From: Dichomitus squalens LYAD-421 SS1 | Taxonomy: Eukaryota; Basidiomycota; Agaricomycetes; Polyporales; Polyporaceae | DNA: 64,000 nt | Assembly (NCBI RefSeq): GCF_000275845.1 | Contig: NW_006766883.1 | Span: forward strand, 1,263,163 to 1,327,162 | Direction of reading: 5' to 3' | Part shown: piece after piece, positions 33,396-42,987 of the stretch | Layout: each line of letters opens with the position of its first letter | How positions within the stretch are numbered: the stretch's first letter is position 1 | Translations under genes and position numbers: made by a program | Notes under the pieces: model-generated | Told to the model about the DNA's origin: nothing | What the model saw: the letters and a program-made list of their open reading frames with translations, nothing else | The model's database searches: none

Positions 33396-33710
33396 GCAGA
33401 CATAGGCATGTGGTCTTGTCCGAGGGGATGTAGGTGTGTTTGCAGTACCTGTATTTTTTGTTTGCTTTGTTATGTTGCCAGGCTATCCGACGTGTTCTCA
33501 TATCCTCCCCTTCCGCTATGTCCCCTCAAACTCTGTGGCATGCCTGCCAAAACTATGCTAGCGTATGAGTGTATGCGGGTCTGGTGTGCAGGGTCCGCAT
33601 AGATCATAGGTAATGGAAGCACAACGCTTCACTAGGGCAGTCGTGTTAACGTATGTACGAATAATGATACACATGGTTCATGAACGGATAGCAATGCTGA
33701 TGATACGAGT
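33396..33710. other. Convergent 3' region, RPB6 / sirtuin
   Basis: 315 bases between convergent gene ends. No gene seen. Confidence 0.5.
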
Positions 33711-35409
33711 TCATGCGAGAGCAACCCTCTTCGTTGGCCGCCTGGACTCTAGGACCACTTCAACTTGCGAAGTGTGCATTTTGTGCGTCACGACCTTCTT
33801 CGCGGCCTTCGGCTTCTGGACGTTCTCCCCAAGGTCGAAGTCGTCCTCCGGTGCCTTCTGAGCCTTCGAGTTTGTGGCGTTGCCGAACAGCAGCCCACGT
33901 TCCTCGAAGTGTACCGGCTCCCGAACAGGACGTCTCCCATCGCGTGACTTCTTCGATGGACTTGACTCGACGTCGTGGTAGTGGCACCGGCTTTGCGGGC
34001 GTTTCGAGGGTGAGGGCGGTGCCTCGGGCAAAGGGAGTGTGATATCGAATATTTCGTCCTCGGGCAATGGCGCGTTCTCGCGTCGTCGGGCAGGCTTCCG
34101 CTTCGCGCCTGCAGCACATGTTTCAGGACCATAGCCACAGAGCATGGCATATTGACGCACCTTTCGCCGCCTTGGTGCCCATGGTATTCGTGATTTCCTT
34201 CGCGACGTGGAAGGTACCACCAGTGGTGGCGTCCCCCGTAGCCACGAGTGTCTTCTGCACCTCCCAGTCGGCGGGCCGCGCCTTCTTCCAGTCCTCGATG
34301 ACCTTCTCCACCCAACGGTCTGTCTCCCCAGAGACGTGGTAGTCGATGAGGCTATCCCACTCACTCCCGGGAGCGGTCTTGTTGACGAAGACGACCTTGC
34401 CCGCGAAACTCTTCGCGTTCTTCTTCAGGGGCGAGCCTGCAGAGGCAGAAGGCGACGGCGCGGACTCGTGCACAGTGCGCGCAAAGTCCTTCACGAGCTT
34501 CTTGAACCCGTGCACCTTGAGCGACGTGCCCATGATGATGAGCATGTCGGGCTTTCGCGCGATGTCGGCCGTTTGGATACTCCCAATGTCGTCGCCAAGG
34601 GGGTGCGGCTCGTCGTAAAGGACGATGGCCGGACGCAGCTTGCCCACCTTGAGTGCGCGAGCAGACCGAGCGACGCGCTCGGTGGCTACGACATGGTGGC
34701 GATCAGCGCGCTCAAACCTACGCATATAATACGTGCACTCACATCGTGCTGCACAATCTGGACAGTCTGGGGGTGTGCCCGCGAGGAACGTTTCGAGGTG
34801 CTCAGGGGTGCAGGGATAATCGGCTGAGCAGAAGGTGCAGCGGACGCGATGAATGTCGCCGTGCAGCTGGACGTTGCGAACGTCCTTCGTCCTGATCTTT
34901 GACTTCCCTTTGCCGTGCGTCTTCACCCCCTCGCTGGAGGTACTAACGATCCCTACCCGTTCCTCGAGACCGTCGATGTTCTGCGTGTATGAGCGAAGAA
35001 GCTTTCGCTTGGAGTCCAATGTCTTGATAAAGCGATGAGTGGGAGACGGTTTCGCAGCATCAATGGACTTCTTGAGTTGAGAGATGAATGTATAGAAGAC
35101 TGCAGTAGATGTCGGGTCGCGGAACAGGGAAGCGTCGAAAAGATCGCGTCCTTTCAGCACCGCGTCGGGGTATTGCTGCTTAACAAGTGCATATAGGCCG
35201 TCGGACGACCGAAAATCCTGAGAGCGCACTATTACTATCGATTCGCGCGGATGAAACGGAAAACGTACGGGGATGCCACATGAACACGAGATGCCAGCAC
35301 CAGTGACGACCACTATCCTCTTGCACTTGGCTACCGCCAAGGAGAGATTCGCGAGTTGTCTACGCGCATGCGCGTCCGCACCGGACGCGTCGAGGTCGAG
35401 AGTAAGCAT
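33711..35409 (-). CDS. hst4: Sir2-family NAD-dependent deacetylase, Hst3/Hst4 class
   Basis: Sirtuin that removes acetyl groups from lysines using NAD; the Hst3/Hst4 class acts on histone H3 K56 in yeasts. Motifs in order: CKRIVVVTGAGISCSCGIP, DFRSSDGLY (across an intron at about 35223-35270), TQNIDGLEERVG, catalytic His in VQLHGDIHRVRC, zinc Cys pairs CTFC and CPDC, IVLYDEPHP, and PDMLIIMGTSLKVHG then GKVVFVNKT. The double Cys GISCSCGIP and the NAD-pocket spacing fit the Hst3/4 group rather than Sir2 or Hst2. Three introns; the first two can be read through in frame. The C-terminus beyond the catalytic core (33711-34110) is a Lys/Arg/Pro-rich extension with SPSKRPQSR and SPSKKSRDGRR, likely nuclear localisation sequence. 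Neighbour DMC1 is also a chromosome-maintenance gene, but this looks coincidental. Confidence 0.88.
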
Positions 35410-35897
35410 GATGGGTATCGCGCGGGCTGTAGAGGGCGACGCGCGAGTAGTGGGAGATGACGAGGGGGAGTGCTGCGTGGTTAGAGAGAGGACGCGGGGG
35501 AGTGCTTGGCGCCCAACGCGAGAGTGGCTGCGAGGCTGAGCCTGCGAGGTTCAACATCGCGTATCAAGTCGCGTAGCACACGTGACCGCTTTGTGTGTGC
35601 TCGTCCGTCTCCGTGCACATGCAATAAGTACATATGTCAGGTCTCGCATTCATGCTTGCTTTCTCCGAATGCCTTGTTACTTCCCTCATGCATACAATGT
35701 GTCAACCACAGGAAAGATGTGAAACTACCGCAGACGATGCCCGGTTGTCTCCTTCCTTTCATCTCTCCGACATCTCTCGTACTAAGCTCGATAACTCTTG
35801 CTCGGGCCATACTGCAAATCCTACAGATTCAGTGGGAGGGTGAGCATCGTCCAGTAGATCGAATCCCAATAAGTCCTCACCTGGACCGGACGCATTA
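35410..35897. other. Intergenic region upstream of the sirtuin
   Basis: 488 bases with the sirtuin promoter and the 3' end of the methyltransferase transcript. No gene seen. Confidence 0.5.
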
Positions 35898-36722
35898 TCA
35901 TGGTGATTTGCGGCGCAGCAGGAAAATATAGTGCTGGACCACCGGCGCATACGCGCTTCCCTCCATCCCAGTCGGCGCATCCACCGTAACAACTTCGTCG
36001 ATAGTCCAGTACGTTGCTGCGTGCGAATGCCGCGTGTCCCTTCGCTCCTCCAGGCTGGCCAGGAAGGGGAAGCGATGTGGAGAGAACGTCAAACCGACCC
36101 ACAGCCCGCCAGGCCGAACCAGCGACGCAAGATGTACAGCCAGAAGCTCTACAGGAGATATACTGATCTTCTTGCCTCCTTGCGCCGCCAGGATCTCGTT
36201 CAGAGCCGGATGGATGCTGGGGTCTGGGTTGCTGTAGGAGACGTCCTCCCCGCACGAGATCGCGTCCGAGGTGCTCTTGTCGACGACGAGGTCGAAGGTG
36301 TGTCTTTCCTCCTCCGGCTGCAGAGCAGCCTCCAATTCCCCCCACTTCAACAAATCTGCGCATACCCACTGCATTCCCGTCCTCGATCGACCTACCGCAA
36401 ACGCTAACTCGGCCTTTTCCCGCTCTCTTGCCACTAGATTTTCCGCGAAGTCGGTGTTCACGATCGCGCGTTCGTCTACCTGCGCCCCATACACGTCGTG
36501 ATAGAGCTCCCGTATCCGTTCGGAGAGCGATGACGTCCCCGCGCCGATGTGTAGGAGACGAGCGGGCCGGGAAGGTGAGGACCGCGCAGAAACGCGAGGA
36601 TCCGTGAGGTGCGCCCGAAGGTGCGGGAGGATGGTATCGGAACCGTCTCCAAGCCATTCAAAATCCGATTCGTTCTCAAACCGTGCTTTCCAATAGGATT
36701 GGAGCTCGTAGTCGGGGGGCAT
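35898..36722 (-). CDS. Class I SAM-dependent methyltransferase, METTL13/EEF1A-type
   Basis: Intronless, about 275 residues from the start at 36722 (PPDYELQSYWKARFENE). A SAM-binding motif I is seen in LLHIGAGTSSLSERIRELY, motif II acid region in VNTDFAENLV, MQWVCADLLKW, and the post-II signature FDLVVDKSTSDAISCG. YWxxRF...FEWLG plus DKSTSDAI resemble the METTL13 / EEF1AKMT family that methylates lysines or N-termini of elongation factors; that substrate is inference. The C-terminus (LVRPGGLWVGLTFSPHRF, VVQHYIFLLRRKSP) closes the Rossmann fold. The frame is open upstream to 36872, but the added residues (TIHFVQAELRYALLSHG) precede no family feature, so 36722 is preferred. Confidence 0.8.
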   Translation of the reverse strand: MPPDYELQSYWKARFENESDFEWLGDGSDTILPHLRAHLTDPRVSARSSPSRPARLLHIGAGTSSLSERIRELYHDVYGAQVDERAIVNTDFAENLVAREREKAELAFAVGRSRTGMQWVCADLLKWGELEAALQPEEERHTFDLVVDKSTSDAISCGEDVSYSNPDPSIHPALNEILAAQGGKKISISPVELLAVHLASLVRPGGLWVGLTFSPHRFPFLASLEERRDTRHSHAATYWTIDEVVTVDAPTGMEGSAYAPVVQHYIFLLRRKSP

Positions 36723-37058
36723 CTCGAGGTTCAACAGGGGATGGATGTTCGCAGAGAGATGCGAGAAGCGCCAGGTAGCAGCGCGCGAGGTCCTCAAGAG
36801 GTCAGGTTTTCTCAAGCAACCATGAGATAGAAGCGCGTATCGCAGTTCTGCTTGAACAAAATGAATGGTCATGGTTTAGAACGAGCATAGACGATGTCGA
36901 AGAGGTTTCAGAGTCCCCAAACTGTGACCGTTAACGGCTCCACTCTAGAACGATAGGCCAGAACCTAGTACGAGCCAAATCTAGGCACCCCATGAATATA
37001 GCTATGTACCGTATATTACCGAATTACTGCACTACAGTATGACTGTGTGAAAATTTTT
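36723..37058. other. Intergenic region upstream of the methyltransferase
   Basis: 336 bases with the methyltransferase promoter and the RNase T2 3' end. AT-richer than its surroundings at 37000-37060. No gene seen. Confidence 0.5.
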
Positions 37059-38204
37059 TCATGGCAGGAGCCTGACGTCGCGTTCCGACGTGGGTGTCCG
37101 CTCGAAGTAGTGGATACCAGCGGTGGGCGAGCAGCTCGACTTAGTAGTCGAGTCCACGGTCTTGAAGTGACCGAATTGCTCCTGTGGAGTCGATCAGCGA
37201 CCGTCATCTTGCAGGATCACGGAAGTGTACGCACAGTGCCCAAGACGTGGTGGAAGTACCACACCTCCTGGAGGACTGTTCCGTTCGAACCGCAGCCGAG
37301 GTAAGGGACCGCGCCGGTCTGGGCCTTCAGGGCGCCTTGGAGCTGGGACAGGGAGTACGTCGTCTTGTTCGACGGGAGGATGCCGGAGGCCGCGAGGATG
37401 TTGAACGTGGGATAGTTCTTGAAGGCGCGGACTACGGCGTCGAAGAAGTCCACGACATCCTGGTGGTTTTTGTAGTCAGGCCCGTAGCATGCGACGTCGA
37501 ACGTAGACGTGCATGTCGCGTGCTTGGAGAACTAGAGCAAATGATGAATAATGTGTACTGACAGAGTATGCACTGCGTACCTCGTGTCCCCAAAAGCCAC
37601 TGTTCGGACTGCCCTGGCTGACCCAGTACTTGTTCACTGATCGGGACAGTCAGTCGATTGGCGTAGGAATTACAAATGCAATAAACATACTGAAGTCCAG
37701 AAGATCCACACGACCGAATTCGGCGACAAAGGTGTCCACACCGGGGCCCGTATATGGCGGCACTGGAGTGCCATCCGGCAGGACCAACGGCGATGGCGTA
37801 GGGTCGTACTGGCGAGATAAGTCGCAGTACTGTTCGTAAGACCTAAGAATAGGATAGACATTGGGCATAAGATTCGGACATTTTCAGTACCTGACAGACG
37901 CGGGTGAAACTTACCCATCGCAGTTGTCCGGCCAGAGACCATGGATGGTCCAGCTGTTCTTGGGCAGCAGCTGCCCCTGTTTCTCAAAGCCGGTGTAGGT
38001 GTCCCAGAACTGCGTCTGCAAGACCAAGCCGCCAGGCGTGGGCGAACAGCATGTATTCTGGATGACAGTCGTGTTCTCGCACGAGTAGGTGATGGGCTCG
38101 CTAGCGCATACCGAGATGTTGGGGAACGTCGTCTGGAGCGAGAAGGACGCGCTCGCGCCCTGGATAGCGAGGAGGGCGGAGATGAGACCAAGCGCAGCTG
38201 CCAT
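37059..38204 (-). CDS. Secreted RNase T2
   Basis: Acid endoribonuclease that cleaves RNA through 2',3'-cyclic phosphates. Signal peptide AAALGLISALLAIQGASA follows the start at 38204. Active-site block CAS I is SWTIHGLWPDNCDG and CAS II is FWGHEFSKHATC, the second split by an intron at about 37534-37580. The catalytic Glu, Lys and His (HEFSKH) are kept; the usual Glu before HE is Gly here. Cys-rich N-terminus (ENTTVIQNTCCSPTPGG) fits the disulfide pattern of fungal RNase T2. Other introns lie at about 37834-37914, 37640-37690 and 37185-37240; the last restores EQFGHFKTVDSTTKSSC and FERTPTSERDVRLLP, so the apparent stop at 37217 is intronic. Secreted or vacuolar; likely used in nutrient scavenging, as in other fungi. 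Confidence 0.88.
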
Positions 38205-39014
38205 GTCGGACCTACTTCAGAGAACGCAGGCAGAAGGCCGACCGCAAAGTGCCTTATATCCAGGAGCGTATTTAATGCTCACCCCAACGAACGTGCTATC
38301 TATCGTATGCCGAGAACGAGCAAGGGTGTTCCACATGCAGCGCGGCGCCGACGAGGGGCATCAGCCAAACGTGGCTACCCATCAAACGCTGAGGCTGTCA
38401 CTGGTGACGACTGCGTGTGTGAACCATGGGCCGCATCAACGTTCAGCAAGCATGTTCCCGCCGTCCAGAGGTCAGATAAGGAGTTTGAACTAACGCATGG
38501 ACGGTGTACAGATTCGCAAGGCACAAGAAGTCGCCGACGCGGCCGACGCGGAGTTTCGTAACAGCGTGCGCATCCATTCTCGAAGCATAGCGCCCGGGTC
38601 TTGGCGCGTAGCGGCCCACTCGCGAAGGTTATTCATTGACAACAGATACGACGACGGCGGTGGCGGGACGCAGATAGGCCGTTGGGCGGGCTCGCCAGTG
38701 TGGTTTACTACACCATCAATCAAAGTAATCAGTGCGGTGTTGGCTCATGTCCATGGGATGACAATGATGATCAGTCACATTTGTCGGAGAGCGAAATACA
38801 GTACTAGAGGCGTGTGTTGAGTCCGACTGTGGATGGAAGGGAGCAGATGCATGTACTTGTATCGAGTAGCCGCAAGACAGAGTGGACCGGCAAGTAACAA
38901 TAGACAGCAATACGAGACGAAGCGGCTTGGGGAAGACCAGATCAGTGAGAGCGTACTTTGGGCGACGATTCGTTCGAGAGCTGTTGCGAAGTTCAAGAGG
39001 TACCGGTGACATTT
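38205..39014. other. Intergenic region, RNase T2 promoter / DMC1 3' end
   Basis: About 810 bases. Apart from the TATA-like element near 38255, only short non-conserved frames on both strands. No RNA gene seen. Confidence 0.5.
38253..38258 (-). promoter_or_regulatory. TATA box of the RNase T2 gene
   Basis: On the minus strand GATATAAGG lies here, about 49 bases before the RNase T2 start codon at 38204. This is a plausible TATA element for an inducible secreted enzyme. Position relative to the transcription start is not known. Confidence 0.4.
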
Positions 39015-41044
39015 TCAAACGTCGGCCCAACCTCCTTCATCCAATTTGTAAGAAGCTTCGCTCTCCGGCTTATCAGGACTGTCGACGAGTTTGGCAACAC
39101 GTTCTTCCGCACGCCCTGAAGAAGCATCGTGAGTTCGCACTAGGTTACGACAAAGAGTGAGATCCAACCCTTTCTGAGGAACATCCGAGTCGCCGATGCG
39201 TGCGATAATATATGACCTCCAATAGGCTTCAAAGCCCCACCAGCGACGAACGTCATCGTTGCTCCTGGGTCAGCTGTGAGGATTGTCAAAATTAGCGCGG
39301 TTGAAGACGTCGAGGAAGATTCACATTGCACTTGGTTGGTGAGTAGAATGGCAATCTGCAGCTCATATAATCGAGTAAATCAGCAATGTTAGGTACACAA
39401 AACAGACGCTGTACATTGTATTCTTCGGATAGCTTTGTCAACTTCGAAAGCATCTGAACAGAACTGAGGGTCCCTGTATGCACTGATCGTGAACGTACTC
39501 ACCTGAGCGAGCTTGTTGCAGAGAAACAAGTCGGTAAGTCTAATACCTTCACAGATGTCCTGAGTTCACATACCTTCTGCTGACGCTCGCTTAATTCACC
39601 TCTGCCGGAGTAATCCGTTCTAAACAGCGCCATTATACTATCTACGATCTAAAGACAGTTCAAAGGCATGTGAGGCGGGCGGGCAACAGGGGAGCACCTA
39701 CTAGGAGCCTGAAGTCTTTATCTTCTGCGAAACGGATTGAACATTCGTTGATAAGCTCCATCTGTTGGGGGATGTTCGTCAAAGATCAGGCACACAGCGT
39801 GAAGGCTGCTACCTGATGCTCGCTATTGTGCGCACGGGCTACCTCCTGAAGTAAGATGATGAACGCTTTGTATATGCAACCATGGCATACCATAGAGAAT
39901 GTTTTCTAGGGCCATATCGCCGTCCACTGTAAAAACGTATCATTATCATCTCATGCTCAATCTCTGAGCGTGCTTCAAAGTCGCACCTCCAAAACGGTCA
40001 GCGATGGACCGGATACGATCAGGACGAAAAGTCCCTTCTGTGTCAATGTATGCGACCTGGGAAATAGCTGTAGCCGAGCAGCATGCGGCCCTAAAGCACT
40101 GGCACTAGCCTTTCCCGAGGCACCACCCATGTCGGGGGGCAACTGAGCAACGACGCTCATGGTGTGTGCCAGCTGCGTTTTCCCTGTCCTGAACTCTCCG
40201 TAGACTGCAATGTACATCAGCTACCGCCTCATGGTAAGCATGAACTCTCACCCTCCGTGATGGATTGCGACATAATACCGCCTGGGCTACGTCAGTCATC
40301 CTCGAAGATGGATTGAGATGCTTACCGCCCAGAGCAGTATCCACTGCTTTACTACCGGTACTTATCAGTAGTACCCTCTTCCGTTTTTCTTGCACTTCGA
40401 TACCGGTAGCGAACGATGATCCCTGAAGGAGATTTGAGTTCAACTCGCGCCGCATATAGGTACCTATAGTGCACTCGTCCTTCGTACCAATATTTTGTGT
40501 GCAGCTTCCTGGGGGTACCAAGGGAGTCGTTGAGTGACGTGGCTCATGATAGGGAGATATGATACTACAGACTTTTATCTTTTCGACCTTGGCTTCCGAC
40601 ATACCCTATGAAAGAGGGCGTTGTGATGAGACGGACAACGATAGAATCGAATCCAGATGTAAAAGACATCACCTTGATCTTCAACAGCTGCCTACGAGTT
40701 GTCATATTAACACCGGAGACGGTGTTGATGGCAGCAGACTAATGAAGCAAGTATAAGCGTGTCATGCCGTGAGTCCTAGCTCAGTCATCAGGTTACCTTC
40801 AATTTCAGGATGTCTTGCACGTTGATTCCCTTTGTTGAGAGATATTCAATAGCACATAACAAAACAATGGGGCTTCTTTACATGCTGCTGCAGCTCATCG
40901 ACGCTGTCGAAATACGGGCCCTGGGACGGGAAGTGAGTAAATGCGAAGTTGATGTACAAAGAAGCCCACCTCATCGGCGTCATCAACAGGAGGGCTTGGA
41001 GGACGAGAAGCTGCAACAGTCTGGGAAGGGGCACGGCGGACCAT
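39015..41044 (-). CDS. DMC1: Meiotic recombinase Dmc1 (RecA/Rad51 family)
   Basis: Strand-exchange protein of meiotic homologous recombination. About a dozen introns split it heavily. Exons joined by phase give: [63 protein letters not shown] (helix-hairpin-helix domain); [48 protein letters not shown]; Walker [58 protein letters not shown]; Walker [58 protein letters not shown]; and [13 protein letters not shown] to the C-terminal WADV. The [16 protein letters not shown] form and the GATMTF block mark Dmc1 rather than Rad51. Start at 41044 lies 247 bases from the divergent start of the unknown acidic-repeat gene. Confidence 0.93.
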
Positions 41045-41291
41045 GATGAAGCAGAAGTAGTTGGGGGATGCGGCAGAGGTGGGAGTTGGGAGTTGGGAGG
41101 ATGAGGACCTGTCACTAGCGCTGGAGGAACGTGCACCATTCAAATCATGTGATCGTGACAGGAAGTGAGCTAAGAGCTCGAGGCAGCTATATGATGTGGG
41201 GCAGCCCCCCATCGCGTCTCACCACCACATCTTGAGCAGCAACGTCCACGGCGTCCCTAGTTGGTAAATCAGCGAACCCAAGCAGCACGAC

Positions 41292-42334
41292 ATGGAACAC
41301 TCCAGTCAGGAAATCAACCGTCCGGGCTCGCTTGTAGGGTTTGTCCAACACGATGAAGCGTGCAGCCCTCGCGACCCCGAATCACAACTCGAAAATGAGG
41401 AACAGGCCAAGACGCTGCGAGCGGTCAGTTCCATGACTTCCGAAAAAAAGGCTTTGCATGCTCTTCAACTGACCAGACGTGTAGGAAAACGTATCTGCAG
41501 AGCGGGTGCCCGGCACCGGCGACGAAGGCGACTCCACGCGGGTCGAATACGCCATAATCGAGGATGCAGCACAAGAGCGAAAGGCCAAGGTGATGTGTAT
41601 GACAATCGTTTACATGCGCGCACTCACACAGCGGTTCTCAGGATGATGACGAAGAGCATATAGCCGAGGGCAAGTGGCGCAAAACGCAGAAGGCGGAACC
41701 GCGCTCGGTGCCCGTCGGCTCCATGTCGGTCACCCAACAGGAAAATCTTGACCAGAAGGTAGCATTCCTGAAGGGCACCCTCTCCCAGGAGCCGGGGTTC
41801 CTAGAAAACGCCGGGGGTCATGCGTACGAGATGCGGGCTCAGGCCGTGCAGGCCGAACTTCTCGTGATGGGCGACAGCACTCAGCGCGGGTTCCTCGCTT
41901 GCGAGATAGCCAAGAAATACAAAGTCGAAGGCGCGCCGAAGGACGACTCTAACCCGAATAAGCCCCAGCTACCTGCGATTGTAGCTGAGGAGCTCATGTG
42001 GCAGAGTATCGCCACCGTACTGCGCCCCTCTGGCCCGTTAGTCCTGGGAGGCGCCTTCGACGCCTACGTTTGCCGTGAGTGCGGTTGTTGTGTGGTGGTC
42101 CTATGGTGCATCGATTATTTTCTTCACTTTCTAGCTCCCGAAGTAGCCGCCTATATGCGCACCGAGCGAGAAGAGCGCTTCAATCGGCTCCGTCAGCTGG
42201 AGCGCAATGCTAGGCCCGAAGCAGAAGTAGTGGAGGGTTCCGAGGAAGAAATGGTGGAAGATTCCGAGGAAGAAATGGTGGAGGATTCCGAGGAAGAGAG
42301 TGAAGTGCATTCGCAGAAGTCCTCCCGCGGATGA
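41292..42334 (+). CDS. Unknown protein with acidic C-terminal repeats
   Basis: No known domain recognised. Exons by phase: 41292 to about 41423 (EHSSQEINRPGSLVGFVQ to QAKTLRA), about 41485-41590 (ENVSAERVPGTGDEGDSTRV to QERKAK), about 41641-42074 and 42136-42334. The folded-looking part is LDQKVAFLKGTLSQEPGFL, AYEMRAQAVQAELLVMGDS, RGFLACEIAKKYKVEG, AIVAEELMWQSIATVL and LVLGGAFDAYVC. The tail is EERFNRLRQLERNARPE followed by three near-copies of an eight-residue acidic unit (VEDSEEEM), coded by a 24-base repeat at 42228-42300. The gene is head to head with DMC1 (247 bases between starts), which might mean shared regulation. Whether the first two exons belong is less sure than the rest. Confidence 0.6.
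42228..42300 (+). repeat. 24-bp coding tandem repeat (acidic)
   Basis: About three copies of a 24-base unit of the form GATTCCGAGGAAGAAATGG plus GTGGA, inside the last exon of the acidic-repeat gene. Each codes VEDSEEEM or close. Copy number may vary between strains. Confidence 0.75.
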
Positions 42335-42987
42335 TGCGCCTATTTGAGGAGACATGAGTCTCACGAAAGGTGCGCTCATGCGATCGTCCACCCGCGCAAC
42401 CGATGACTTCTCTCCGGTTTGCAGATACGCAACATGGGGGTGTTCCAGTTTTTGTGGGCATATCAGCAAACGTACGTCCGCCACACGCCGATGGCAGCCA
42501 CTTGCCAGGACTGACCGTGTCTCCTCAGCTCACGGCGAGTGCGCTATTTCTTGAGGCGGAACATTGTATCGCAGGCAAGGCAGACATACACAGTATGCCG
42601 AATTAGTGCGAGCGGGATATTGTCATCGAGCGAAATGCATTTTGTTGCACAATCGAATGCGCGAGTGGAGCGCACGGTACTACTGTTCACTCAGCTGAGA
42701 GAACTACCTCCGGTTTGTTCTGCTCGAATGTCTGGTGACGAGACTATCAGTCGAGGGAATTGTGATTCACAATAGCAAGCAGAACACGATGATCGGACTG
42801 GACATTGTGACCACTCTCGGAATACGGCCTGCAGCCTCCACCCCTGATCTTTTCCCCCAACTAGACACAGCGGGTGGCGCGGAGCATAAGACACCGTCCG
42901 CATATAAGGGGTAAACGCGCACTCGGGAGGGCAGAAGACGGAAAATAGAGGAGTAACTGAAATGAAGCTATAAGGAGAAGAGCTAGC
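42335..42987. other. Convergent 3' region, acidic-repeat gene / BDP1
   Basis: About 650 bases between two convergent gene ends. No conserved frame. A further BDP1 exon could lie in 42700-42980, see the BDP1 note. Confidence 0.45.

Noticed and set aside
34207..34827. 206-codon plus-strand frame
   Set aside because: Antisense to conserved sirtuin exons.
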